Part shown: positions 8,040 through 17,387 of the stretch, one piece after another
How the letters are laid out: each line of letters opens with the position of its first letter
Numbering within the stretch: the first letter of the stretch is position 1
DNA from: SZUA-36 sp963801195
GTDB lineage: Bacteria; Pseudomonadota; Gammaproteobacteria; Xanthomonadales; SZUA-36
Direction of reading: 5' to 3'
Length of the DNA stretch: 64,000 nucleotides
Assembly: GCA_963801195.1 (NCBI GenBank)
Contig: CAWDDX010000007.1
Location: 1,550,001 to 1,614,000 of the forward strand
Translations under genes and position numbers: made by a program
Notes under the pieces: model-generated
What the model saw: only the letters and a program-made list of their open reading frames with translations
Database searches by the model: none
What the model was told of the DNA's origin: nothing

Positions 8040-9584
8040 TCACTCCGCCGTTACGCGATCAAATTTTTCTCCAAAGACATTGACCGATGTAATACTGCCT
8101 TGCGGATCGATGTTGAAGGTGGCGAACTCATGAAACTCCCATACCTTGTATTCCACCAGGAAGGTATCGAGGTGCCAATGGCTCATCTCGAAGCTGACCA
8201 GCGTGGTCCTGAGTTGCATATTGGAACCGGACCCTTCGATGCGGATGTCGCCGAGCGCCGGATGACGGTAGAGTCCCGCATAGGCGTCGATCGGTAATCC
8301 GGGTTTTGTGTTTTTAAGCCGTTTCTGTTTTGTCTCGTTCCAGTGTGCCTGCGCCTGCTCGCGGCGCTCTGCGTACAGGTCGAATATCTCCTGGTTCCAA
8401 TCGCGCCGATTGTCAACCCCGCTGGTGTCCATAACCTCCCAGAGCAAGGCGTGACGCATCTCGGCGTGGTCGCGGTTGCCGAGCGCAATCACGGCCTCGT
8501 CGTTAGCCCGGTCCAGGCCGATGATGGCGATCAGGCCATTCAGGCTGCCGGTGTGAAAGTCGATCATCCTGCCCTGAAAATCCTGCTGAAACCAGGCCAG
8601 GCCATAGGTGCGCCAGTGTGGTTTGGTCAACTCCACAGTCGGGTAGAAATCCTCCGGGCTTGCCAACTGCTGGGGCTCGAACATCTGGCGCATCCCCGCT
8701 TCCGAAATCAATCGGTCACCGCCTCCGGTGACACCATCACGCAACAGGAACTGGGCCCAAAGGCTCATATCATGGATGGAAGACCAGACCGAACCAGCCG
8801 CATCGGCATAGTCGGCGGGGATATCCCAGTCGGCAACGACAAGCTTGTTTTCATAGTACAGGTAAGGCGTTACATGTGTTTGATTTTCACCAATCCGGGA
8901 GCGGTAGGCACGGGTTTCCAGCATGCCGATCGGCTGCCACAAACGCTCGCCCAGAAATTCATACCAATGCTGGCCACTGAGACGTTCAATGAGCAAACCG
9001 GCAATCTCGAACATGGTGTTTTGATAGATCAGCCGCGTGCGAAGCGGGGCTTCCTCCGGCACGTAGCGCAGACGCTCAAGTTGTTCTTGCAACGGCATGT
9101 CCTGTAAAAAAGACCAGAAATCGGTCGATGGCAAACCGGTGCGGTGCGCGAGCAAATCCCGCACCATCAACTGTTGCGAGAGTTCCGGGTTTTTAAAGTG
9201 CAATTCGGGCACGTACTTGATGATCGGGTCGTCGAGGGACAGCTTTTCCTCATCGACCAGCATCAGGAGACCGGCGACCACCATCGCCTTGGTGGTGGAG
9301 GCAATCGCAAACAGGGTGTGTGTATCGACCTTGTGTCCATTGTCGAGGGCAGTTTGGCCAAATCCTTCCTGAAACAGGATCTCATTTTTCGTGACGACAG
9401 CCACCGACATACCGGGTACGTGCCAGAGCTCCATGCCCCGCCGCGTGGTTTCCGAAAGTCGCGCGGCATCCGCATCATCAAACGCGATGGCAACCGGTGA
9501 GATAACGGCGATCAAAGTGACAAGCAGGAGACGTTGCAAGATGCAGTTCAGTAAAATCTTCATAATTGATTGTGCATCATCCAC
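8040..9584 (-). CDS. Exported serine beta-lactamase-family hydrolase
   Basis: About 514 residues from a GTG at 9584, or 507 from the ATG at 9563; the GTG has a G-rich stretch in ribosome-binding position and the ATG does not. A hydrophobic signal segment is followed by the class C beta-lactamase/esterase fold: S96-x-x-K99 (ASTTK), Y187-x-N189 (YQN) and an HTG motif (FHTGSLNG) in the third position. The last ~100 residues resemble the DUF3471-type tail found in such hydrolases. Probably a periplasmic peptidase or esterase; real beta-lactamase activity is unlikely but cannot be excluded from sequence. Confidence 0.85.
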   Translation of the reverse strand: MDDAQSIMKILLNCILQRLLLVTLIAVISPVAIAFDDADAARLSETTRRGMELWHVPGMSVAVVTKNEILFQEGFGQTALDNGHKVDTHTLFAIASTTKAMVVAGLLMLVDEEKLSLDDPIIKYVPELHFKNPELSQQLMVRDLLAHRTGLPSTDFWSFLQDMPLQEQLERLRYVPEEAPLRTRLIYQNTMFEIAGLLIERLSGQHWYEFLGERLWQPIGMLETRAYRSRIGENQTHVTPYLYYENKLVVADWDIPADYADAAGSVWSSIHDMSLWAQFLLRDGVTGGGDRLISEAGMRQMFEPQQLASPEDFYPTVELTKPHWRTYGLAWFQQDFQGRMIDFHTGSLNGLIAIIGLDRANDEAVIALGNRDHAEMRHALLWEVMDTSGVDNRRDWNQEIFDLYAERREQAQAHWNETKQKRLKNTKPGLPIDAYAGLYRHPALGDIRIEGSGSNMQLRTTLVSFEMSHWHLDTFLVEYKVWEFHEFATFNIDPQGSITSVNVFGEKFDRVTAE

Positions 9585-10496
9585 CCCGCCGGCTTCAAAC
9601 GAATTATGGATAATCTTTCAAGCATTCGCGCCGGCGAACCGCTGGATGTGGATTTTGTCATGAAGGGTGATAAAGTTCACAAGCTCAAGGACCGCCCAAT
9701 ACACGCGACAAAACAAGTGTTGACCCAAGTGCCAAATTCTCCGACTTGGTCAAAACTGTGTAAAAAAACGATGTAACGCCGACCGTGACATTTTTTGGGG
9801 AAGGGGTTGTCATGGTCAACGTCACATCGTCGTCTCCCGCGCGTTGGCACCGAAGAACAAATCGCGGAACACCCACCCTCCCAAAGCGGGGTTCTTTGGT
9901 TGGCTATCCGTCCCTGGCCTCAAGGCTCAGACCGGAATTAAATCGGGAAAAAGCTTTCAACCGTCTTTAATCGTCGAAGCATCCCCGCCCCATAATGTAA
10001 AAAAAGGATGCTTCTCTGAATCGAGAACAACATCCTTGATCACTGATTTATACCTTAGTGGTAACCTTGCCGTTCGGACGCCCAAACGACCGGGTTCAAA
10101 TTCCGATTGTCACTAAATACGTACCAATTCCGTATCTGCAAAAACAGGTCGAAACTTCCTCCCGGCTGGCACACAACCACGATACAGGCGCAGATAAAAC
10201 GCCAAGGGTGGCAGGGAAGCAGGTGGGTCACACTTCGTGGTGTGATGAATATTTCTCTGCCAACTTCCCGTTTAAGACTCAAGACCACTATCAATTTCTG
10301 GACTTGGTACATAAAAATTATATACCAGTTTCGGGAATTTGCACGGCAGGATGGTCCGGGCCAATAGAATTATCAGTGACTTACCGTCGCGTTCTCTAAC
10401 ATAAAGTCAAATAAGGTTAAAAAACAGCTTTTGCTACACGGCTGGATGGCCGGGCACAGGAAAGCCTGTAACCACTTCAACCGGGTCTTAATTCAA
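9585..10496. other. Gene-poor 0.9-kb gap
   Basis: No reading frame here has both a plausible ribosome-binding site and protein-like composition. Base composition is more AT-rich than the flanks. A 9-bp inverted repeat, GAAGCATCC (9976-9984) with GGATGCTTC (10006-10014), sits in the middle. At about 10092-10105 there is a GGTTCAAATTCC-like string resembling a tRNA T-arm, but no matching 5' acceptor strand is present. It may be decayed DNA or contain an unrecognised RNA. Confidence 0.5.
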
Positions 10497-10952
10497 TCAG
10501 TATTCTGCGAGACGCTTCTCCATGCCGGCCCAGTCCCCGGCCAGTAAATTCTCAGCCATCGGGTAAAGCGTAGTCTCCTCCTTGGCACTGTGCTGTTGTA
10601 TCAGCATAAGCAGCGTATCACCGACATCGAGGGCCAATTGGGTATCACCTGATTTGATGGCATCGCTAACCTGTTCGAGGAGTCTCTGCATCTGCTGGTG
10701 TTCCATGCGCATGACGGCGGTTGGACCGCCGCTGGCCATACCACTGGCCAATTCGAACGCCGGGAACAGGACTTCTTCCTCCATCGCGATGTGCCGGCGC
10801 AAGCCTGCTTCGTATTTCTGCCAGGCCGGACGTGCCGCCTCGACGTCTTCGGTGTCCAGGAGTTCCTCGACATCCGCCCAACGGGCATCACAATCGCGAT
10901 GGTCCTGCTCAAAGAACGCTGCCAATCCGGACTCAATATCTATACCTGTCAT
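10497..10952 (-). CDS. Hemerythrin-like (HHE) domain protein
   Basis: A 151-residue all-helical cytoplasmic protein. The spaced His/Glu residues of HHE proteins are visible: FEQDHRDCDARW, LRRHIAMEEEVLFPAFE, MRMEHQQMQRLLE and QQHSAKEETTLYPMAE. These would bind a di-iron site involved in oxygen, NO or iron handling. GGAG six bases upstream fixes the ATG at 10952; more distant in-frame starts lack such a site. It is divergent from the ACP gene. Whether it is functionally linked to the lipid cluster is unknown. Confidence 0.85.
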   Translation of the reverse strand: MTGIDIESGLAAFFEQDHRDCDARWADVEELLDTEDVEAARPAWQKYEAGLRRHIAMEEEVLFPAFELASGMASGGPTAVMRMEHQQMQRLLEQVSDAIKSGDTQLALDVGDTLLMLIQQHSAKEETTLYPMAENLLAGDWAGMEKRLAEY

Positions 10953-11095
10953 GGATGTCTCCGATTTCAATCCGGTCATTAACCGGAATAACACTGGTAA
11001 ATGTGTGGCCGACATTGCCTTTAAGCAATACAATACGATGGCGTAGTTTGAAATCTGACGATCCAAACGCCATCTGCGTTTAACTGATTGTATCG

Positions 11096-11125
11096 TTGAA
11101 ACGGTGCATGACGCCACGTTATGAT
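11096..11125 (+). promoter_or_regulatory. Sigma70-like promoter for the ACP/ketosynthase cluster
   Basis: TTGAAA at 11096-11101 and TATGAT at 11120-11125 are separated by 18 bases. The expected start of transcription is about 30 bases before the acyl carrier protein start codon, giving a short leader. This is the only good promoter seen before the eight-gene run. Confidence 0.5.
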
Positions 11126-11162
11126 GACATTCAATTAATTAACACTGAAACGGGTATTAAAT

Positions 11163-11444
11163 ATGGCGACAACATTTGAGGCTGTAGCAGAGATAATCTC
11201 TGAAACCAGCGACATTCCACTGGAAGAAATCACACCTGAAAAGAATGCTTTCACCGACCTTGGAATCGACAGCCTGGATTTCCTGGATATTGCTTTCGCC
11301 ATCGACAAGAATTTCGGTATTAAAATTCCGCTGGAAAAATGGACCGAAGAGCTGAATGAGAACAAGGCATCCGTCGATGAGTATTTTATCCTGAGCAAGC
11401 TGTGCGAACGGATTGACGAACTCATCGCGGCCAAAGAAGCTTAA
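11163..11444 (+). CDS. Acyl carrier protein of a dedicated type II system
   Basis: A 93-residue acidic protein with the ACP fold and the phosphopantetheine site DSLDFLD, Ser at 37. It is longer at the C-terminus than housekeeping AcpP and has the insertion KWTEELNENKASVDEYF, so it is not the fatty-acid synthase ACP. It opens a co-directional run that supplies dehydratase, ketosynthases, reductases and its own phosphopantetheinyl transferase. It would carry the growing acyl chain. Confidence is high for ACP and lower for its exact product. Confidence 0.93.
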   Translation: MATTFEAVAEIISETSDIPLEEITPEKNAFTDLGIDSLDFLDIAFAIDKNFGIKIPLEKWTEELNENKASVDEYFILSKLCERIDELIAAKEA

Positions 11445-11458
11445 AACATAGCGACTTC

Positions 11459-11911
11459 ATGCTACTTGAATATTTCCAGATGATCGACGTTGTCGAGGAC
11501 CTAGATCCGGACAACGGCAGGATCGTGGCGCGTGCAGACGTACCGCTGGAAAGTACGGTTTTCGAGGGCCACTTCCCCGGTTCACCCCTGGTGCCAGGTG
11601 TGCTGCTGATCGAAACAATGGCGCAGGCATCCGGCTTTATGCTGCTGTCGCGCATGAAATTTGAAAAAATGCCATTCCTGGCCAATGTCACCAGCGCTAA
11701 AATGCGCACCTTCGTCGAACCTGGCGAGGTTTTGCGTGTCGAGGCGGAGCTGGAACATGACGGCTCGGGGTTCGCGGCAACCAGGGCGCGTATCTCGCGT
11801 GAAGGCAAGAAGATTTGCGACGGCCAATTGATGTTCCGGATTATGCCGTTCCCGAATGCAGCCCTGAAAAACAACATGCTTGACCGGTTTAAACAGATAA
11901 GAAACCCCTGA
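11459..11911 (+). CDS. FabZ/FabA-like 3-hydroxyacyl-ACP dehydratase
   Basis: A 150-residue hot-dog-fold protein. The active-site region FEGHFPGSPLVPGVLLIETMAQ gives catalytic His 38 and Glu 52 as in FabZ. It starts 14 bases after the ACP stop, so co-translation is likely. It would dehydrate the 3-hydroxyacyl-ACP formed by the ketoreductase downstream. The C-terminal ~20 residues are basic and less conserved. Confidence 0.88.
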   Translation: MLLEYFQMIDVVEDLDPDNGRIVARADVPLESTVFEGHFPGSPLVPGVLLIETMAQASGFMLLSRMKFEKMPFLANVTSAKMRTFVEPGEVLRVEAELEHDGSGFAATRARISREGKKICDGQLMFRIMPFPNAALKNNMLDRFKQIRNP

Positions 11912-11988
11912 TCCATTCATGGACCCATATCTTGTGTCCAGAATAAATCAGGGGTTGCAAAAGCCAATCATCAAACGAGTGACAATCA

Positions 11989-13227
11989 ATGAGTATTGAA
12001 AAAACAGAAGTCTGGGTCACTGGGATCGGGCTTGTGAGTTCTCTGGGCGAGGGTCTCGACAGCCACTGGGCGCAACTGGGCGCGGGAAAAATACCCGTAC
12101 CGTCGGTCGATTCCGTGGGCCAGGCGCCCTACCCCGTGCATCCGGTCGTCGGAATCGAAATCGACACACAGATCCCCAAGCGAAGCGACCAACGCCAGAT
12201 GGGGCCGTGGCAGCACCTCGGCACCTACGCCGCCGGGCTGGCGCTGGATGATGCCGGTGTCGCACACCAACCGGAACTGCTGGCTGCGACCAATATGATC
12301 GTCGCCGCCGGTGGCGGTGAGCGCGACCTGGAAGTCGATGCGGTGATCATGGAAAAGCTCGACGGCGCCGACAACCCCGGCCCGGTACTGAACGCCGCAT
12401 TGAACAGCGAACTGCGCCCGACCCTGTTCCTGGCGCAACTGTCCAACCTGATGGCCGGCAACATTTCCATCGTCCACGGTGTGACTGATTCTTCGCGTAC
12501 TTTCATGGGTGAAGAGGCAGCCGGCGTATCGGCTATTGAAACGGCCGTTGCGCAGATCCAGCACGGGCAAGGTGAAATCTTTCTCGTCGGCGGCGCTTAC
12601 ATTGCCGAGCGTGCGGACATGATGATGCTGATGGAGTTCGCCCATACGCTATGGCAGGGCGGGCATACTCCGGTCTGGTCCCGTGAGGACACCGATGGCG
12701 GCATGATCATGGGCAGCGCAGGCGCCTTCCTGGTGCTCGAGTCACGGCAGCACGCAGAGGCCCGCGGTGTCAAACCCTATGCCCGGATCAGCCAGGTGGT
12801 TTCGGACCGCAGTAACCGCCAACCCGGTGCGGCACGCGAGGTCGCTGAAGGTCTGTTCAAACGAATAAGTAATCGTGTACCACCCGGTCCTCTGCCCATA
12901 CTGTCGGCATGCTGCGGCGTCCAGCCACAGCTGAAAGAGGAACACGACTTCTTAAACGGCCTTACCGGGCATGGTATCGAGCCGGTCATACGTGGCGTGA
13001 CGACCGTTTTGGGTAACACCCTGGAAGCCCAGTTTCCGGTCAACGTGATCCTGGCGTCGCTGGCGATATCCAGGGGCGCGTTCTTTGATCCATTTGATTC
13101 CAGCGGCGTTGAAAAGGCGTATTCCGGCAGTCCGGAGCGTGTGCTGATCAGCACCTGGGGTCATTGGCGGGGTGAAAGCCTGGCACTGGTCGAAAAACCC
13201 GGTGTGGCGTTGCGGGGAGGTGCATGA
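11989..13227 (+). CDS. Ketosynthase-like protein lacking active-site Cys (chain-length-factor-like)
   Basis: A 412-residue protein with a thiolase-fold start (VWVTGIGLVSSLGEG) like FabF, but the nucleophile region reads GVTDSSRTFMGE. The position normally held by Cys in TACASG is Ser 168. The two catalytic His motifs are also changed: SACCGVQP stands where NAHGT is expected and LGNTLEAQF where GHTLxAAG is expected. By analogy with KS/CLF pairs it would be a non-catalytic partner of the intact ketosynthase encoded next, with which it overlaps by four bases (ATGA). The pairing is inferred; the loss of catalytic residues is directly visible. Confidence 0.85.
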   Translation: MSIEKTEVWVTGIGLVSSLGEGLDSHWAQLGAGKIPVPSVDSVGQAPYPVHPVVGIEIDTQIPKRSDQRQMGPWQHLGTYAAGLALDDAGVAHQPELLAATNMIVAAGGGERDLEVDAVIMEKLDGADNPGPVLNAALNSELRPTLFLAQLSNLMAGNISIVHGVTDSSRTFMGEEAAGVSAIETAVAQIQHGQGEIFLVGGAYIAERADMMMLMEFAHTLWQGGHTPVWSREDTDGGMIMGSAGAFLVLESRQHAEARGVKPYARISQVVSDRSNRQPGAAREVAEGLFKRISNRVPPGPLPILSACCGVQPQLKEEHDFLNGLTGHGIEPVIRGVTTVLGNTLEAQFPVNVILASLAISRGAFFDPFDSSGVEKAYSGSPERVLISTWGHWRGESLALVEKPGVALRGGA

Positions 13228-14513
13228 TCATGAGTCAGAGTGTAAAAGATCACAAGGGCCGTCCGGTTGTTGTCGTAACCGGCATCGGTATCGTTACATC
13301 GCTGGGTGAAGGCAAAGAGGACAACTGGCGCAACCTGACCGCTGGCGTGTCGGGTGTGCGCAGGATCAACCGCTTTCCAACCGAGGGCCTGCGCACACAG
13401 ATTGCCGGCACCATCGACTGGCAGGGGAAAGAACCCTATTGTGCCCCGGTGCACTCCATTACGCTTGCCAAGAAATCAGCTGCCGAGGCGATCACACAAT
13501 CCGGTATTGGCTCGCGCGGTTCTTTTCCCGGCCCGTTGTTCGTGGCCAATTCGCCGGCGGAAACCAACTGGGATCAGCGTATGATCGTTTATGGCGGAAA
13601 GGCCGGCGCCGCGGACAAGGGTTATGACCGTTTGCTGAAAAATGTGAGAGCAGGTGATTTTGACCGCTACTACAGGCTATTCCAGTTTATCAGTATCGCC
13701 GAACACCTCGCCGATGAATTTGGCACCAGGGGTCAGCCGATTTCGCTGACCACGGCCTGCGCCTCCGGTGCGACATCCGTACAACTCGGGGTAGAAGCCA
13801 TCCGCCGCGGTGATACCGATGCCGCCCTTTGCGTCGGAACCGACGGCGGAATCTGCGAGGAAATGGTGGTCCGTTTCAACCTGCTGTCGGCACTCTCTAC
13901 CCAAAATGATGACCCGAAAGGGGCATCCAAACCATTTTCTAAAACCCGCGACGGCTTCGTGATGGCCGAAGGTTCGGCCACGCTGGTGCTGGAATCCTAT
14001 GAGGGTGCCAGGGCGCGCGGTGCTAAAATCCTCGGCGTTGTCCGCGGCGCCGGTGAAAGGGCCGATACCTTTCATCGCACGCGCTCCACGCCGGACGGTT
14101 CCGCCATCATCGATACGATCAACCGTTCAATGGCCGATGCGGGCATGGCGCCGGCCGATATTGACTGTATCAACGCACATGGCACCAGCACGCCGGAAAA
14201 CGACAAGATGGAATACCTGTCGCTGTCCTCGGCACTTGGCGGCGAACTGGCGAACACACCTATCAGTTCAAACAAATCCATGATCGGGCATACCCTGAGC
14301 GCGGCCGGCACCATCGAGGCCGCGATCTCTCTGCTGACGATTCAGAACGGCGTCATTCCCCCGACCATCAACTGCAATGAGCAGGATCCCAATATCCTGA
14401 TGGATGTCGTACCCAATGTGAAACGGGTTAAGGCGGTTAACTCGGTCATGTCCAATTCCTTTGGCTTTGGCGGCCAGAATGTCTGCCTGATTTTCTCGGC
14501 GGAACCCGGCTAA
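13224..14513 (+). CDS. Beta-ketoacyl-ACP synthase (FabF-like, catalytic)
   Basis: A 429-residue condensing enzyme with the full Cys-His-His set: C179 in TTACASGA, H319 in NAHGTST and H356 in SNKSMIGHTLSAAG, with K351. A second in-frame ATG at 13230 is also possible; both follow a GGGGAGG site. It would extend acyl-ACP by decarboxylative condensation with malonyl-ACP, probably as a heterodimer with the preceding Cys-less homologue. The insert PAETNWDQRMIVYGGKAGAADK differs from housekeeping FabF. Sixteen bases separate it from the ketoreductase. Confidence 0.92.
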   Translation: MIMSQSVKDHKGRPVVVVTGIGIVTSLGEGKEDNWRNLTAGVSGVRRINRFPTEGLRTQIAGTIDWQGKEPYCAPVHSITLAKKSAAEAITQSGIGSRGSFPGPLFVANSPAETNWDQRMIVYGGKAGAADKGYDRLLKNVRAGDFDRYYRLFQFISIAEHLADEFGTRGQPISLTTACASGATSVQLGVEAIRRGDTDAALCVGTDGGICEEMVVRFNLLSALSTQNDDPKGASKPFSKTRDGFVMAEGSATLVLESYEGARARGAKILGVVRGAGERADTFHRTRSTPDGSAIIDTINRSMADAGMAPADIDCINAHGTSTPENDKMEYLSLSSALGGELANTPISSNKSMIGHTLSAAGTIEAAISLLTIQNGVIPPTINCNEQDPNILMDVVPNVKRVKAVNSVMSNSFGFGGQNVCLIFSAEPG

Positions 14514-14528
14514 GCAGGAGCCCGGCAA

Positions 14529-15296
14529 ATGACCACTACAGCAAGCGGAAAAACCGTATTCGTTGCAGGCGGCGCCAGGGGTATCGGACTCGGCATCGTC
14601 AGGGCGCTGGCCGCGGATGGCTACGACGTTTCGTTTTCTTACCGGGGTTCGGTGGCCGAGGCTTTGCAATTGTGCGAGGACCTCAAGCTCGAGTATCCGG
14701 CGCAGTCGGTCAATAGTTACCAGGTTGACCTTTCCGATCGTGATCAAGTAGAACAGTTTGCCCGGCAGATAGGCGAAACCGAGTCACTTTACGGACTGGT
14801 TTACAATGCGGGCGGTTCTTACGACACACTCGCAGCACTTGCCGACCAGGACAAGGCCGAGGCACTCTTCCAGGTCAATTTCTGGGCAATGACACGCCTT
14901 GCCGGCGCCGCTGCAAGACCAATGATGCGCGCAAAATCCGGCAGAATAGCGACGATCGGATCGGTGACTTCGCAGCTGGCAGTGTCCGGCAACGCAATTT
15001 ATGCCGCCAGCAAGGGCGCGATGCTGAGCTATATCAGGACGCTTGCAGTTGAAATGGCGCGCAAAGGTGTCACCGCCAACTACATCTCACCGGGTTATGT
15101 TGATACCGAACTTTTGGCGCCCTACGCGTCCTACCGGGAAAAACTGGAAAGCCAGATCCCTTTGCGGCGTTTTGCACAAGCCGCAGAGGTCGGCGGCCTT
15201 ATTAGTTACCTGTTTTCACCACTCGCGGGTTATATCACCGGAAGCATCCTTCCGATCGATGGCGGTCTGACCGCCGGCCTGCTGATACAACGTTGA
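14529..15296 (+). CDS. 3-oxoacyl-ACP reductase, SDR family (FabG-like)
   Basis: A 255-residue classical short-chain dehydrogenase: nucleotide-binding GGARGIG (14-20), NAGG at 93-96, and catalytic Ser 145, Tyr 158 and Lys 162 (YAASK). The C-terminal IDGGLTAG is typical. It would reduce the beta-keto group formed by the ketosynthase, using NADPH. It sits in the middle of the ACP/KS run, downstream of the KS with 15 bases between. Confidence 0.88.
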   Translation: MTTTASGKTVFVAGGARGIGLGIVRALAADGYDVSFSYRGSVAEALQLCEDLKLEYPAQSVNSYQVDLSDRDQVEQFARQIGETESLYGLVYNAGGSYDTLAALADQDKAEALFQVNFWAMTRLAGAAARPMMRAKSGRIATIGSVTSQLAVSGNAIYAASKGAMLSYIRTLAVEMARKGVTANYISPGYVDTELLAPYASYREKLESQIPLRRFAQAAEVGGLISYLFSPLAGYITGSILPIDGGLTAGLLIQR

Positions 15297-15328
15297 GTTA
15301 CCTTATTTGAAAAATGGCAGACTGACCT

Positions 15329-16354
15329 ATGCGAGCACTAAGAAACTATGGCGAGCGCGACCTTCGAATCACCGAGATCGATGAGCCGCCAGCACCCGGC
15401 GATGACGAAATCCAGGTACGCATTTGCGCGGTCGCGCTGAACCACATCGACGTCTGGGGTTGGCGTGGCATGGCGTTCGCCAAGCGCCAGTTACCGATCA
15501 CCGTGGGCGCCGAAGCCTCCGGTGAAATCGTCGCTCTCGGCAAAAATGTCAAGGGTCTGAAAGTCGGTCAGATCGGTGCGTTATATGGCGCCAACACATG
15601 CGGTACATGTAAACCCTGTATTGATGGCCGCGACAATTTCTGCGAAAACGTCGGCGGCGTCTTCGGATTTCACATCGACGGGTTTGCCCAGGAGCGGATG
15701 AATTTCCCGGCACGCCTGTTCGTGCCTGCACCGGAGGGTCTCGACCCGGTAGCCACGGCCTGCACACCGATCACTTTTGGCACGGTTGAACACATGCTGT
15801 TCGACAACGCCAAACTGCAACCCGGTGAAAGCATCCTGGTACACGCCGGCGGCAGTGGTATCGGCACGGCCGCCATCCAGTTGGCCAAGGCCATCGGTTG
15901 CACCGTTTACACCACCGTCGGCAACGACGAGAAAGCACAGCAGGCGCTCGATCTCGGGGCTGATCATGCGATCAACTACAAGACCGACCGTTTCGAAGGC
16001 CGTCTGCGAAAACTGACAAAGAAACAGGGGGTTGACGTGGTCTTCGAACACGTCGGCGTGGATACCTGGGAAGGCAGCATGTTCTCGATGAAAATCGGCG
16101 GGCGCCTGGTCACCTGTGGCTCGACCACCGGCATCAAGGCCGAGATCAACCTGTTTCAGCTGTTTCAGCGGCAATTGCGTCTGATCGGCAGTTTTGGCTG
16201 TAACCTGCGCAACATCGAAACCTCGCTGCAGAAACTGGCGAGCGGTATCGTCAAGCCGGTCGTCGACCTGAAGATTCCACTGGAGGACATCGGCAAGGGC
16301 CTGGAGCGACTCGAGAACCGCCAGGTATTCGGCAAGATCATCGTCACGCCCTGA
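15329..16354 (+). CDS. MDR-family reductase with structural zinc only
   Basis: A 341-residue medium-chain dehydrogenase/reductase. The structural-zinc lobe is intact (Cys at 91, 94, 97, 105), and the Rossmann motif is at GGSGIGTAAIQLA. The catalytic-zinc ligands are missing: LNHIDVW has Asn where alcohol dehydrogenases have Cys, and VGAEASG lacks the His of GHE. This fits the quinone-oxidoreductase/enoyl-reductase side of the family. In this context an enoyl-ACP reductase role, completing the elongation cycle, is plausible but not proven. Confidence 0.8.
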   Translation: MRALRNYGERDLRITEIDEPPAPGDDEIQVRICAVALNHIDVWGWRGMAFAKRQLPITVGAEASGEIVALGKNVKGLKVGQIGALYGANTCGTCKPCIDGRDNFCENVGGVFGFHIDGFAQERMNFPARLFVPAPEGLDPVATACTPITFGTVEHMLFDNAKLQPGESILVHAGGSGIGTAAIQLAKAIGCTVYTTVGNDEKAQQALDLGADHAINYKTDRFEGRLRKLTKKQGVDVVFEHVGVDTWEGSMFSMKIGGRLVTCGSTTGIKAEINLFQLFQRQLRLIGSFGCNLRNIETSLQKLASGIVKPVVDLKIPLEDIGKGLERLENRQVFGKIIVTP

Positions 16355-16400
16355 GAATGACCGGCTTCCAGCAGTTGCCGGAACGCCGACGGGAAGCCCG

Positions 16401-17318
16401 ATGAAACTGCCCCTGCGTTACCGTCTCGTAAAATCGCTCATTGCCTTCCGTGACTGGTTCACGGCGCAGCTGATTTTTCTGCTGATGAAAATCGTACGCC
16501 TGATTCCGGTTAATACCGCGGCCAAAATGTTTGAGGGCTTTGCCCGCTGGCTGGGGCCGAAGATCTGGCGTCACAAGGTGGTCATGGACAACCTCGCCAT
16601 CGCCTTTCCGGAAAAAAACCTGGAGGAGCGCAAGAAACTCGCCAGTGACAGTTGGGCGCAGACCGCGCGGACCCTGCTGGAGTACATCTACCTGGACGAA
16701 ATTTTTGACCTCGATGAGGACCACACCGAATCGGACCGTATCGAAATCAAAAATGCCGAACAGTTCATCAAGCTGCGCGACGATGGCCAGCCCGCCATCC
16801 TGTTCACCGGCCACATCGCCAACTTTGAGTTGCTGCCGCTGGTTTCCGCGAGATTCGGCCTGGATATACAATCGCTGTACCGCCGGCCAAACAACAAGTA
16901 CGCCGCGTCACACGTCGCCGATGCACGCAAAGAGTTCGGCGCAAACCTGGTCGCCTCGGGCGCCGGAGCATCATTCCAACTGATGAGCGCACTGGAACGG
17001 GGTGACCATGTCGGTCTGTTGGTGGACCAGAAGTTCCGCCGCGGCATCATGGTGCCGTTTTTCGGCCGCGAAGCCCCGACCAACACCCTGCTGGCGAAAC
17101 TGGCCCGGCGCTACGATTGCCCGGTACACGGCGCCCGCACCGTGCGTTTGCCGGGCGGCAGGTTTCGTCTCGAAATCACCGATGAACTGGTTCTGCCGCG
17201 GGATAAAAACGGCGATGTCGACGTCCGCGGTACGACCGAACTGGTCACCGGTGTGGTGGAAGGCTGGGTTCGGGAGTATCCTGAGCAATGGCTGTGGATG
17301 CACCGCCGCTGGGGCTAG
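16401..17318 (+). CDS. LpxL/HtrB-like lysophospholipid acyltransferase
   Basis: A 305-residue protein with an N-terminal membrane anchor (about 20-36) and the acyltransferase motif GHIANFE giving the HX4E pair H138/E143, typical of LpxL/LpxM. Later motifs VDQKFRRGIMVPFFG and YPEQWLWMHRRW also fit. These enzymes transfer acyl chains from acyl-ACP to a lipid acceptor at the inner membrane. Placed after a complete acyl-chain building set, it may use that set's product rather than housekeeping acyl-ACP. The acceptor is not evident. Confidence 0.87.
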   Translation: MKLPLRYRLVKSLIAFRDWFTAQLIFLLMKIVRLIPVNTAAKMFEGFARWLGPKIWRHKVVMDNLAIAFPEKNLEERKKLASDSWAQTARTLLEYIYLDEIFDLDEDHTESDRIEIKNAEQFIKLRDDGQPAILFTGHIANFELLPLVSARFGLDIQSLYRRPNNKYAASHVADARKEFGANLVASGAGASFQLMSALERGDHVGLLVDQKFRRGIMVPFFGREAPTNTLLAKLARRYDCPVHGARTVRLPGGRFRLEITDELVLPRDKNGDVDVRGTTELVTGVVEGWVREYPEQWLWMHRRWG

Positions 17319-17387
17319 TTTCCCGGTAGTGAAAAGCTGGCAGGTGGGTACAGCCGAGTTGAATTCAAAGCAAGGAACGGTGCTGAA

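Noticed and set aside
10050..10122. Possible tRNA: string TAGTGGTAA followed by GGTTCAAATTCC
   Set aside because: The T-arm stem pairs only partly and the 5' sequence cannot pair with the 3' acceptor strand, so no cloverleaf forms.
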